A stretch of 64,000 bases of DNA from Pseudacidobacterium ailaaui (GTDB lineage Bacteria > Acidobacteriota > Terriglobia > Terriglobales > Acidobacteriaceae): the NCBI RefSeq assembly GCF_000688455.1, contig NZ_JIAL01000001.1, positions 837,001-901,000 on the forward strand. The letters run 5' to 3'. How positions within the stretch are numbered: position 1 is the first letter of the stretch; the number at the start of each line of letters is the position of its first letter. The notes beneath the pieces were generated by a model. That model saw only the letters and a list, made by a program, of their open reading frames with translations, did not search any database and had not been told where the DNA came from. Positions 55,471 to 64,000 of the stretch are shown here, in pieces. The translations under genes were made by a program, and so were the position numbers.

Positions 55471-56955
55471 CTAATCAATCTGTGCCCGTTGCAGTTTGTC
55501 CGAGTAGTCCACGTACACGGCCTTCCAAGTGGAGTAGAAATCGAGCGCGCCCGTGCCGCCCTCGCGATGTCCGTTTCCGGTTTGCTTTACGCCGCCGAAG
55601 GGCAGATGCACCTCGGCCCCAATGGTCGGCGCGTTGATGTAGGTAATGCCTGCTTCAAGGTCCCGCATGGCGCGGTAGGCATGGTTCACATTGCGCGAGT
55701 AAAGCGCGGTCGATAAGCCATACTGGATGCCATTGGCAATCTCGATGGCTTCATCAAAGCTGCCGCACTCGATCAGCGCCACGACTGGGCCAAAGACCTC
55801 TTCCTGCGCAATGCGCATCTCTGGCCTGACCCCGGAGAAGACCGTTGGCGCAAAAAATGTTCCATTGGCATAGGCCCCTTCGGTCAGGCGCTTTCCACCA
55901 CAGAGCAGTTTTGCACCTTCCTGCTGCGCAATCTCGCAGTATTTCGTGGATGTCTCAATCTGCTGCTCGTTGATCTGCGGTCCCATCTCGACGGATTCGT
56001 CCAGACCATCGCCGACTTTCAACGCGTTTGCGCGGGCCACCAGCTTTTCCGTGAACTCAGCAGCGATGCTTCGGTGCAGGATGATACGGCTGGTCGCCGT
56101 GCAACGCTGTCCGGTGGTCCCAAATGCTCCCCATACCGCGCCATCCAGTGCCAGGTCCAGGTTCGCATCGTCGAGGACGATCATGGCATTCTTGCCGCCC
56201 ATTTCGAGCGAGCATGGTTTAAAATTCGCAGCGGCCGTCTGGCCCACGATGCGGCCCACCTCGCTCGACCCGGTAAAGGAAACAGCGCGTACGCCCGGAT
56301 GCGAAACCAGCGGCGCTCCCGCATCAGGGCCGTATCCGGTGACGACGTTGACCACGCCTCTTGGCAGCCCGGCATCGATGAGCGTCTGCACCAGGTTGAA
56401 CGTTGAAAGCGGAGTGTCCTCTGCCGGCTTGATGACGCACGTATTTCCACAAACCAATGCGGGAAAGAGCTTCCACGATGGGATGGCCATGGGGAAGTTC
56501 CATGGGGCGATCATCCCGCAGACGCCGACAGGCATCCGCACGGACATGGCGAATTTATTTGGCAGCTCGGAGGGCGTGGTCTGGCCGAAGAGACGGCGGC
56601 CTTCGCCTGCCATATAGTAGGCCGTATCAATGGCCTCCTGGACGTCGCCGCGCGTTTCCGCCAACACCTTGCCCATTTCGCGGGTCATTTCTTTGGCGTA
56701 CTGCTCTTTGCGCTGCTCCAGAAGCTGTCCGGTACGGTAGAGGATCTCAGCGCGCTTCGGCGCCGGGACGAGCCGCCAGCTCTTGAAGGCCTCCTGCGCT
56801 GCTTTTACCGCGGCATCCACGTCCTCGGCGCCGGAGGACTGAAATTCGCCGACAACGTCATTCTTATTGGCCGGATTCACATTGAGAAATGTCTTTCCGG
56901 TCTTTGCCGACACCCATTCACCACCAATCAGGTTTTGATAAAGCTTGTGTGACAT
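55471..56955 (-). CDS. Aldehyde dehydrogenase (NAD(P)-dependent)
   Basis: 494 residues. It has the ALDH pattern: [36 protein letters not shown], the catalytic Glu in [14 protein letters not shown], the catalytic Cys in [24 protein letters not shown] and [19 protein letters not shown]. It resembles semialdehyde dehydrogenases (alpha-ketoglutarate semialdehyde or aminoadipate semialdehyde types), but substrate cannot be fixed by eye. The ATG at 56955, after GAGGG, gives [13 protein letters not shown], the usual start; an ATG at 56988 is alternative. Confidence 0.88.
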   Translation of the reverse strand: MSHKLYQNLIGGEWVSAKTGKTFLNVNPANKNDVVGEFQSSGAEDVDAAVKAAQEAFKSWRLVPAPKRAEILYRTGQLLEQRKEQYAKEMTREMGKVLAETRGDVQEAIDTAYYMAGEGRRLFGQTTPSELPNKFAMSVRMPVGVCGMIAPWNFPMAIPSWKLFPALVCGNTCVIKPAEDTPLSTFNLVQTLIDAGLPRGVVNVVTGYGPDAGAPLVSHPGVRAVSFTGSSEVGRIVGQTAAANFKPCSLEMGGKNAMIVLDDANLDLALDGAVWGAFGTTGQRCTATSRIILHRSIAAEFTEKLVARANALKVGDGLDESVEMGPQINEQQIETSTKYCEIAQQEGAKLLCGGKRLTEGAYANGTFFAPTVFSGVRPEMRIAQEEVFGPVVALIECGSFDEAIEIANGIQYGLSTALYSRNVNHAYRAMRDLEAGITYINAPTIGAEVHLPFGGVKQTGNGHREGGTGALDFYSTWKAVYVDYSDKLQRAQID

Positions 56956-57124
56956 GGAACATGCCCTCTGAAATACGAAATAAGCCAAACTAGGAAGGAT
57001 ATCGCATCTGGCGGCATTTCAGGGATGGCCGAAGACAGATTTGAGCACTGCCAGGGACGGCCTTTGCATGCCTGCCCTGGCGTGGCAGTCCTCCTGCCGC
57101 TTACACATAGGACCTACGCCAGCA

Positions 57125-57361
57125 TCAGTACAAGAAGAAATTTCCTGTTTGGATGGCTTCCAGCAAAATACCGGCTTCTTCAAGCTCGTGCGGCAAAAGA
57201 TATTCTTCAGCTCCCGTAATCTCATGAAAGATGTAAAACCTGGCCCCATCAAACCGGATATATTTTGAGGAGCGCAAGCCGCCATTCAAGCGAACAAAGG
57301 TGTAGGCGCCGTTTACGGCACATTTCATGAGTTCCTCGACTGTAGTTATTGGGACAGGCAT
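57125..57361 (-). CDS. Small hypothetical protein divergent from the DpnI-like gene
   Basis: 78 residues, not recognised. It opens PVPITTVEELMKCAVNGAYT and has alternating strands and a C-terminal helix (PHELEEAGILLEAIQTGNFF). No signal peptide or Cys pair. GGGAG stands about 5 nt before the ATG, and codon use is plausible. The ATG is 58 bp from the divergent restriction gene, so they share a promoter region. It might regulate or accompany that gene, but this is only positional. Confidence 0.5.
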   Translation of the reverse strand: MPVPITTVEELMKCAVNGAYTFVRLNGGLRSSKYIRFDGARFYIFHEITGAEEYLLPHELEEAGILLEAIQTGNFFLY

Positions 57362-57419
57362 TGGTCTCCCGATAAAATTCTTTTCAAGAATGGCTTAATG
57401 TTACTGTTCAGGCACCCAG

Positions 57420-58190
57420 ATGGAAGCCGTTTTCGATCCTAGCATAGCTGCCCGATACAAAAGCAGACCGCAACTTGCCCGCGTCATCTCTGAAGCGTGG
57501 CTTGCGTCCAACGGATATTGTCTCGCATGCACGTCGGACAAGCTGAGGCAATCAAAAGCCAATACAAAATGCATGGATTTCATTTGCAGTCATTGCAATC
57601 ATGGCTACGAATTAAAGACATTCTTGCGCAGGCCTTTGAAGGCCCTTCCTGATGGCGCATACGCAGCCATGATGTCACGCATCGACGAGGGGACCGCGCC
57701 GTCTTTATTGCTTTTGGAGCGCACTGCAAACTGGCATATTAAGTCCTTGACTGCCATACCTTCCATGTTTTTGACGCCAATTGTGATTGAAAAGAGGAAT
57801 CCCCTGGGCCCGAGCGCTGCCCGTGCAGGCTGGATTGGATGCAACATCCGGCTGGACAGGATTGGCTTGGATGGTCAGATTTCCATCATTGATCAAGGTG
57901 AATTTGTTCCCAAAAAACAGGTGCGGGAACAGTTCAAAAAGTTTCTGCCCCTCGCAAAAAAGAAACCGGAGGAGCGCGGCTGGACCGCTCTGACGCTGAT
58001 GGTCTTGCGCGGATTGGGAAAACCGAGCTTTTCCCTGCCCGACATTTACGAGAAAGAACAGACCTTCATGGAGGCTTATCCGGAAAACCGGCATGTGAGA
58101 GACAAAATACGTCAGCAACTTCAAGTGCTACGGGACATGAAAATCATCCGGTTCGAAGGGAGGGGAAATTATTCATTCCTAATACCTTGA
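57420..58190 (+). CDS. DpnI-like methyl-directed type IIM restriction endonuclease
   Basis: 256 residues that follow the DpnI family end to end. The catalytic D-x10-ExK is at the same numbering I recall for DpnI (Asp53, Glu64, Lys66). Zinc Cys pairs are at 34/37 (CLAC) and 56/59 (CSHC). The middle keeps DGAYAAMMSRIDEG and ARAGWIGCNIRLDRIG, and the C-terminal winged helix reads RDKIRQQLQVLRDMKIIRFE. DpnI cuts DNA methylated at adenine in GATC. No methyltransferase is adjacent, as expected for an enzyme that attacks methylated DNA. The window's A+T content rises here, hinting at transfer. Confidence 0.88.
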   Translation: MEAVFDPSIAARYKSRPQLARVISEAWLASNGYCLACTSDKLRQSKANTKCMDFICSHCNHGYELKTFLRRPLKALPDGAYAAMMSRIDEGTAPSLLLLERTANWHIKSLTAIPSMFLTPIVIEKRNPLGPSAARAGWIGCNIRLDRIGLDGQISIIDQGEFVPKKQVREQFKKFLPLAKKKPEERGWTALTLMVLRGLGKPSFSLPDIYEKEQTFMEAYPENRHVRDKIRQQLQVLRDMKIIRFEGRGNYSFLIP

Positions 58191-58353
58191 GTGGCGTAGA
58201 TGCAATGGACGGAACTGTGCCGGAATGGCGATTGTTTCCGCGCGAATCGTTCCCGGACTTGCAGTACGCCATCCTTCGCGCAGCAAAGGATGGGAGGGCA
58301 GGAACCGAAATTCACGACCTGTAGGTCCGTGTGACTGGTCATTGGAAAGTTTC

Positions 58354-58370
58354 ACCGATGTTTTATCGGT
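58354..58370 (+). terminator. Weak hairpin terminator after the DpnI-like gene
   Basis: ACCGAT (58354-58359) and ATCGGT (58365-58370) form a 6-bp stem with a 5-nt loop, followed by a pyrimidine tract CTTCCCCTTT. It lies about 165 bp past the restriction gene stop. The stem is short, so confidence is low. Confidence 0.4.
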
Positions 58371-58415
58371 CTTCCCCTTTCGTCAAAAATCACGATAAAC
58401 GGACGGGGAAAGGAT

Positions 58416-59626
<1,211 letters not shown>

Positions 59627-59674
59627 TTGTGAGTACTTTGCTGGAAGGTCAACAATCAATCAGGCATCAGAACC

Positions 59675-61315
59675 GTGGAATCTTTCTTCAGCCGCTATAG
59701 GAACGCCCTGGTCCTGATTCTGGTGCTTCTGGTGCAGGTCATCGGGGTGGCCATTCAGGTGCGCCGGCCTCTCCCCCGGGAGCACGCGCAGCCGGACGCG
59801 GGTGGTGTGCGCCTGGTCCGCTACTGGGCCATCAGCCTGGTTTCGCCGCCCGAGCGCTTCGTGCACTGGATCGGCAACGGAATCCGCAACATGTGGCTGA
59901 ATTATGTAGACCTGGTCCATGTCCGCCAGCAAAACAAAGAACTTCAGGCCGAGCTGCGCCGCCTCCGCATCGAGGAGGGCGGCGTAGCGGAGGACGCCCG
60001 CCAGGCCCAGCGCCTCCAGCAACTGCTTGCATTTACGGAAAAGTACATCTATCAGACCCTCCCGGCGCAGATCATCGGCACTTCCGGCCTCGACCAGTCC
60101 CGTATTCTCTACATTGACAAAGGCGCAAAAGACGGCATCGCCGTAGACATGCCGGTCATCACCCCCGACGGCATTGTCGGGCGCGTCCGCGAAGTCTTTC
60201 CGCACACGGCACAGGTATTGGAAATCAACGACCCAACCAGCGGTGCCGGGGTGGTCCTCGCCGATACGCGCATCCGCGGCATTTTGCGCGGCAACGCCCT
60301 GGGCCAGCCCGTCATCGTGGGTGTAATGCCTGATGAGCGGATCAAGCCCGGCGAAAAAGTCATCACCAGCGGCGGCGACCAGATCTTCCCTCGCGGACTG
60401 GCCGTAGGCACAGTAGACAGGGTCGTCCCTGACCCGGAACGCGACCCTATGGTCGACATTGTCCTCCGGCCGGCCGCCGACCTGTCCCGCCTGGAGGAGG
60501 TCCTGGTCATCACGAGCACCGGACAGACCATCCCTCCGCAGGAAAAGCTCGATCTGATACAGAGCCAGGCCGTGGCTGATACCGAACAGCTCCGCGCCTC
60601 TGAGGTGCTGGCCGAGCGCCTTCCCAGCCGCATCGATCCCGACAACCCGGACGCGGCCGAGGAGACCGACACCGTGGGTGCTGACGGCGAAATCTCCCGC
60701 CCTATCCAGCCCCCTCCGCCATTGCATCCCGACCACTTTTCGCCGAATACCACGCCGCCTGCCACCAGCCTGGTGCCCGGCGCTCGGACCGCTGCCCTGT
60801 TGCAGAACCCGGAAGACAAGACAGCAGTGACTTCCTCTCGGCCCCGTGCCGCTGTGACGACGGGCCCTGGCGGAACGACCGCCTCGAATACTGCATCAGC
60901 CGTTCCACCAAAGAAGAAAACTCCAGAGCTCGTCCCGGATGACGGCAGCCGCCCGCCAGCCACTGCGGTACACCCGGCGGGAACGGCACAACGCGCTCCG
61001 GCATCCGCCCAGTCAGGGCCTGAAAGCGCCCCAGTCCGGCGAAATGCACCAGCCACCTCCTCCGGGACGCCTCCTACCGTTCTGCCAAGGACCACAATTG
61101 TAACGGATGGTCCGCTGCCATCCGGCGCGCGAAAGATCAGGCCGCCTGTCCCTGGAACTACGGCAACCACGCCCCAAAAGCCGACAGTACAGCCACGCAA
61201 AGGGCCGCAACTGGTTCCTGATGACGGCAGCCGTCCTCCGGACTCCATGCTGCACAAGCCAGTCAAACCCCAGACGCAATCCTCCACGCAGCCTGCGGGA
61301 GGCCCACAGAGGTAA
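59675..61315 (+). CDS. mreC: Rod-shape protein MreC with a long Pro-rich tail
   Basis: 546 residues, far longer than usual for MreC (about 280-370). A membrane segment is near the N-terminus (NALVLILVLLVQVIGVAIQV), then a coiled coil (about 80-120) and the beta-barrel pair (GLDQSRILYIDKGAKDGIAV, GVVLADTRIRGILRGNALGQ, KVITSGGDQIFPRGLAVGTV). From about residue 300 it is a low-complexity Pro/Thr/Ala-rich tail with two copies of LVPDDGSRPP, probably disordered and periplasmic. The start is GTG at 59675. It scaffolds the elongasome together with MreD. Confidence 0.93.
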   Translation: MESFFSRYRNALVLILVLLVQVIGVAIQVRRPLPREHAQPDAGGVRLVRYWAISLVSPPERFVHWIGNGIRNMWLNYVDLVHVRQQNKELQAELRRLRIEEGGVAEDARQAQRLQQLLAFTEKYIYQTLPAQIIGTSGLDQSRILYIDKGAKDGIAVDMPVITPDGIVGRVREVFPHTAQVLEINDPTSGAGVVLADTRIRGILRGNALGQPVIVGVMPDERIKPGEKVITSGGDQIFPRGLAVGTVDRVVPDPERDPMVDIVLRPAADLSRLEEVLVITSTGQTIPPQEKLDLIQSQAVADTEQLRASEVLAERLPSRIDPDNPDAAEETDTVGADGEISRPIQPPPPLHPDHFSPNTTPPATSLVPGARTAALLQNPEDKTAVTSSRPRAAVTTGPGGTTASNTASAVPPKKKTPELVPDDGSRPPATAVHPAGTAQRAPASAQSGPESAPVRRNAPATSSGTPPTVLPRTTIVTDGPLPSGARKIRPPVPGTTATTPQKPTVQPRKGPQLVPDDGSRPPDSMLHKPVKPQTQSSTQPAGGPQR

Positions 61316-61318
61316 GGT

Positions 61319-61837
61319 ATGCTCTCTGCTGCAACCCGCTCCGATCCGGAAATCCAGACGCATCCTTTCTTGGTCTATGTGCTGGCGCCCCTTCTTGCTT
61401 TGGGCCTGCAGTCATTTCTGGTCCTGCATTTTCACAGCTTTGCCATTTTGGACCTACCTCTGCTGGTGACCATCTACTTTGCCATCTCCCATCGGCATCC
61501 GGTTGTGGGCACCATCACGGGTGCGCTGATCGGCATCGCACAGGACGCGCTGACACGCCAGCCGCTGGGCATCTTTGGCATCTGTAAATCCATCGTCGGG
61601 TATCTTGCCGCATCCCTGGGCGTTCGCATTGACACGGAAAACCACCTCACTCGGCTCATCCTTACCTTCTGCTTTGTCTTTCTGCACAGCGGAATCGATT
61701 GGCTGCTAGTGCGGCGTCTGCTGGCGCAGCCCTTTGTATGGGGCTGGCTGCACGAATCCCTCCGCGCCATTCTGAATGCCTTGGCGGCAGTTGTGCTCTT
61801 TGCTCTTTTGGATAAAACCAGAAGGCGCGAGTACTGA
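61319..61837 (+). CDS. mreD: Rod-shape protein MreD
   Basis: 172-residue polytopic membrane protein of the elongasome, with about five hydrophobic segments, including FLVYVLAPLLALGLQSFLVL, GTITGALIGIAQDALTRQPL and RLILTFCFVFLHSGIDWLLV. The internal GxxxGxxxDAL pattern is typical of MreD. AGGTAAGG precedes the ATG, 3 bp after the mreC stop. The genes for PBP2 (mrdA) and RodA, often next, are not here: a convergent beta-galactosidase follows after 10 bp. Confidence 0.9.
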   Translation: MLSAATRSDPEIQTHPFLVYVLAPLLALGLQSFLVLHFHSFAILDLPLLVTIYFAISHRHPVVGTITGALIGIAQDALTRQPLGIFGICKSIVGYLAASLGVRIDTENHLTRLILTFCFVFLHSGIDWLLVRRLLAQPFVWGWLHESLRAILNALAAVVLFALLDKTRRREY

Positions 61838-61847
61838 TCGCCGTACG

Positions 61848-63665
61848 CTACTCCACTGCTGCATCGAGGACCGGCGTCTTGAGCCCTTGCAGGCTACGTC
61901 CAGGTGCTCCGTCCAGATCAAAGACGATGACCTCGTTGTCCCCTGCCTTCAGCCATGGGCCAGGAACATAAAGCGTCTTCTGCGGCCCGATGTTCCAGAT
62001 CCGGCCCAGCGCATGTCCATTCAGCCAGACCTCTCCCTTGGTGAAGGCGCTGGTGTCCAGGAAGGTATCAGCAGGCTTTTCTACGTGGAAGGCGGCGCGG
62101 TAAAAACAGGCCCCCGTACAGGGAGCGCTGCCGTAACGCAGGGCCCCTGGATTCGTCATGGGTAGAGAATAGATCTCCCAGCCGGTGAGTGGTTTGCCGG
62201 CCAGCGTCACCTGCTTCGTGATGCCCTTGCGCTCCCCGCGCAACACTTTGGTGAAGTTCACCCGCCCAGTATTTTCAACCAGGATGTCCAGCTGCGCGCT
62301 TGCTGCCGCGACCTTCAGCGGAAGCGAGTCCTGGTCCAGTCGACGGTCGAGCTTGCCCATGAGCTTTCCATCTAGATAAATCTGCGCGTAATCATGGAGC
62401 TGGTCGAGCACCAGATCGCCGTTCACCGGGCCTTTCAGCCTTGTCCGATAAAGGATGTATCCGTATGCCTGCCCGATGTCTTCCATGGAAAGCGGCCCTT
62501 GGCTTTGTACTGGCCGAGGAAGGTTCGCCCAAAGCGAGGCCGATTGTGCCAGATTAAAGGCCGGGACCTCCATCGGCGGGGCAAATGGAGGCACAGGAGG
62601 AGGGGTCTTTCCAGTGGCTTTCGCGATGGTGTCACGAAAGAGAAAATATTTCGGTGTAGGCCGTCCGCTCTCATCGAGCGGTGCGTCGTAGTCGTAACTG
62701 GTGACGTCCGGCTCATAATTTTTACCATTGGAATTGGCGCCATTCATCCATCCAAAACTGGTGCCGCCATGAAACATATACAGGCTGATGGAGTAGCCTT
62801 GGCGCAGGGTCCAGTCCAGATCAGCATTCTGCTGCCGGGCGTCCGTGCGCGCATGTTTTGCTCCCCAATGGTCAAACCATCCGTCCCAGTATTCGCTATT
62901 CATCCACGGCCCGTCAGGACGCAGCTTTTTGAGCGTGGCAAAACCCTTTTGCGACTCTCCCGGGCCAAAGTTGATGGCAGCGGGCAGCTCGGGCAGCGAA
63001 CCGTCCGGCACCTGCTCTGGTCCATCTGCGGTATAAAGCTGCGCACGGGTGAATCCGGCATCCACAAACATCTGGTGAATGTCTTCCATGTATTGATGGT
63101 CTTGACCAAAAGACCCGTACTCGTTTTCCACCTGGACCAGAATGATGGGACCGCCATTGCCGATCTGCAACGGGGCCAGCTCCTGTCCCAGACGCATCAT
63201 CCAGCGCCGCGCGGCGGCAAGAAATTTCGGATCGCGGGAACGGACCACCATATCGTGGTCTTTCAGCAGCCATGCCGGATAGCCGCCGAAGTCCCATTCC
63301 GCGCAGGCATAAGGACCAGGGCGAAGAATTAAATACAAACCTTCCTGCTGCGCTTCGCGAATAAATTCAGCCACATCCTTGTCTCCGGAAAAGTCATACA
63401 CTCCCGGGCTGGTCTCATGTATGTTCCAGAAAACATAGGTGGTAATGGTGTTCAGGCCCATGGCCTTGGCCATGCGCAGACGATCACGCCAATAAGCACG
63501 CGGAATACGCGCATAGTGCATCTCGCCGGAGATGACCTGGAAGGGTTGACCATCCAGCGTGAACTGGCCGTTTTCTGCCCGGAAAGAATGCGCGGCCGCA
63601 GCAGGGGACGGCGGGATGATGAAACCGGTTGCACAGAGAAGGACTACGACGAAGATACGTTTCAT
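61848..63665 (-). CDS. Secreted GH35 beta-galactosidase
   Basis: 605 residues with a signal peptide (RIFVVVLLCATGFIIPPSPA). The GH35 barrel begins FTLDGQPFQVISGEMHYARI, with YLILRPGPYACAEWDFGGYP, the acid/base Glu in PIILVQVENEYGSFG and the nucleophile Glu in PWMNSEYWDGWFDHWG. C-terminal beta domains include GEVWLNGHALGRIWNIGPQK. It releases terminal beta-galactose from plant glycans such as galactans or xyloglucan. Convergent with mreD. Confidence 0.95.
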   Translation of the reverse strand: MKRIFVVVLLCATGFIIPPSPAAAAHSFRAENGQFTLDGQPFQVISGEMHYARIPRAYWRDRLRMAKAMGLNTITTYVFWNIHETSPGVYDFSGDKDVAEFIREAQQEGLYLILRPGPYACAEWDFGGYPAWLLKDHDMVVRSRDPKFLAAARRWMMRLGQELAPLQIGNGGPIILVQVENEYGSFGQDHQYMEDIHQMFVDAGFTRAQLYTADGPEQVPDGSLPELPAAINFGPGESQKGFATLKKLRPDGPWMNSEYWDGWFDHWGAKHARTDARQQNADLDWTLRQGYSISLYMFHGGTSFGWMNGANSNGKNYEPDVTSYDYDAPLDESGRPTPKYFLFRDTIAKATGKTPPPVPPFAPPMEVPAFNLAQSASLWANLPRPVQSQGPLSMEDIGQAYGYILYRTRLKGPVNGDLVLDQLHDYAQIYLDGKLMGKLDRRLDQDSLPLKVAAASAQLDILVENTGRVNFTKVLRGERKGITKQVTLAGKPLTGWEIYSLPMTNPGALRYGSAPCTGACFYRAAFHVEKPADTFLDTSAFTKGEVWLNGHALGRIWNIGPQKTLYVPGPWLKAGDNEVIVFDLDGAPGRSLQGLKTPVLDAAVE

Positions 63666-63820
63666 GCTTGCGGCTTCTCCTGACGGTGGCGAAAAGACAG
63701 TGTATCAGCGCAAGACGGACCATCTCGAAGGAACTGCAGAGTCACGGATCTAATGGCTCAAAGCAGGCAATCGGCCCATTCCTGCATCTGAGTGAGTAAA
63801 ACAGAGAATGAGGGACCCTC

Positions 63821-64000
63821 ATGCCGAATCCGACCCGTTTTGTCTGCGTCCATGGCCACTTCTATCAGCCTCCTCGGGAAAATCCCTGGCTGGAGCAGGT
63901 AGAAACGCAGGACTCCGCCGCCCCCTTCCATGACTGGAATGAGCGCATCACCTCAGAGTGCTATGCACCCAACGGCGCTTCACGCATCGTGGACCAGAAG
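63821..64000 (+). CDS. GH57/DUF3536 alpha-glucan hydrolase (5' part only)
   Basis: The first 60 codons of a gene cut by the window edge. TRFVCVHGHFYQPPRENPWL, DSAAPFHDWNERITSECYAP and NGASRIVDQK match the N-terminus of DUF3536-type GH57 proteins (HGHFYQPPRENPW motif, HDWNERI). GAGGGA precedes the ATG at 63821. GH57 enzymes act on alpha-glucans, so this would complement the glycogen-debranching-like gene at 39726. The rest of the gene lies outside the window. Confidence 0.85.
   Translation, partial: MPNPTRFVCVHGHFYQPPRENPWLEQVETQDSAAPFHDWNERITSECYAPNGASRIVDQK

Noticed and set aside
58205-58324. 39-codon frame after the DpnI-like gene
   Set aside because: No ribosome binding site and no recognisable product; kept only as a note in the intergenic entry.

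Overview
The window looks like a chromosomal segment of an Acidobacteriota soil bacterium, probably family Acidobacteriaceae. This is inferred from gene content, not from a database match. The signs are: tandem secreted FG-GAP/UnbV (CRTAC1-type) proteins, a rich set of secreted glycoside hydrolases (GH2, GH5-like, GH35, GH36, GH106-like), an acidobacterial-style omega-like protein, a glycogen-debranching-like enzyme next to a GT4 glycosyltransferase, and G+C-rich codon use. No rRNA, tRNA, CRISPR array, insertion sequence, plasmid or phage gene was found.

Layout. 1-4 kb: a small basic protein, a catalytic-cysteine-less aspartate-semialdehyde dehydrogenase paralogue (USG-1 type), a LacI-family regulator, a secreted unknown protein and CutC. 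4-7.5 kb (minus): a tyrosine/homogentisate catabolic operon hmgA - unknown gene - fahA, with start/stop overlaps. 7.6-11.4 kb: a glpK-glpD-glpF operon with start/stop overlaps. 11.5-16.6 kb: a SYLF lipid-binding protein, dcd with a pseudo-receiver NarL-type regulator, an HU protein, P5C dehydrogenase (pruA) and a second pseudo-receiver regulator. 17-20.3 kb: a two-component pair in which a receiver is fused to a CxxC-less thioredoxin-reductase-like flavoprotein and is followed by a cNMP-domain histidine kinase. 20.3-26.1 kb: an aromatic amino-acid operon trpC-trpF-trpB-trpA-chorismate mutase-DAHP synthase-tyrA. 26-37 kb: polysaccharide and peptide hydrolases, a class-A beta-lactamase-like protein and small proteins. 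37-42 kb: a DksA-like protein, then a long inverted-repeat-rich intergenic region ahead of a GT4 transferase and a glycogen-debranching-like enzyme. 42-47 kb: two FG-GAP/UnbV proteins, a GH5-like hydrolase and a DsbA-like protein. 47-52 kb: era and an NtrY/NtrX pair. 52-57 kb: a glycine-zipper lipoprotein, alanine dehydrogenase, a frameshifted acyltransferase and an aldehyde dehydrogenase. 57-58.2 kb: a DpnI-like methyl-directed restriction enzyme with a small divergent gene. 58.4-61.8 kb: a foldable leader region and mreBCD. 61.8-64 kb: a GH35 beta-galactosidase and the 5' end of a GH57/DUF3536 gene cut by the window edge.

How the genes fit together. Much of the window is carbon scavenging (secreted glycosidases, glycerol, tyrosine and proline/alanine catabolism) beside biosynthesis of aromatic amino acids and glycogen-type storage. 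The items most worth following are the redox-output two-component pair and the palindrome upstream of it, the unknown gene sitting where maleylacetoacetate isomerase would be expected, the solitary DpnI homologue, and two candidate structured RNAs (38311-38571 and 58416-58503).
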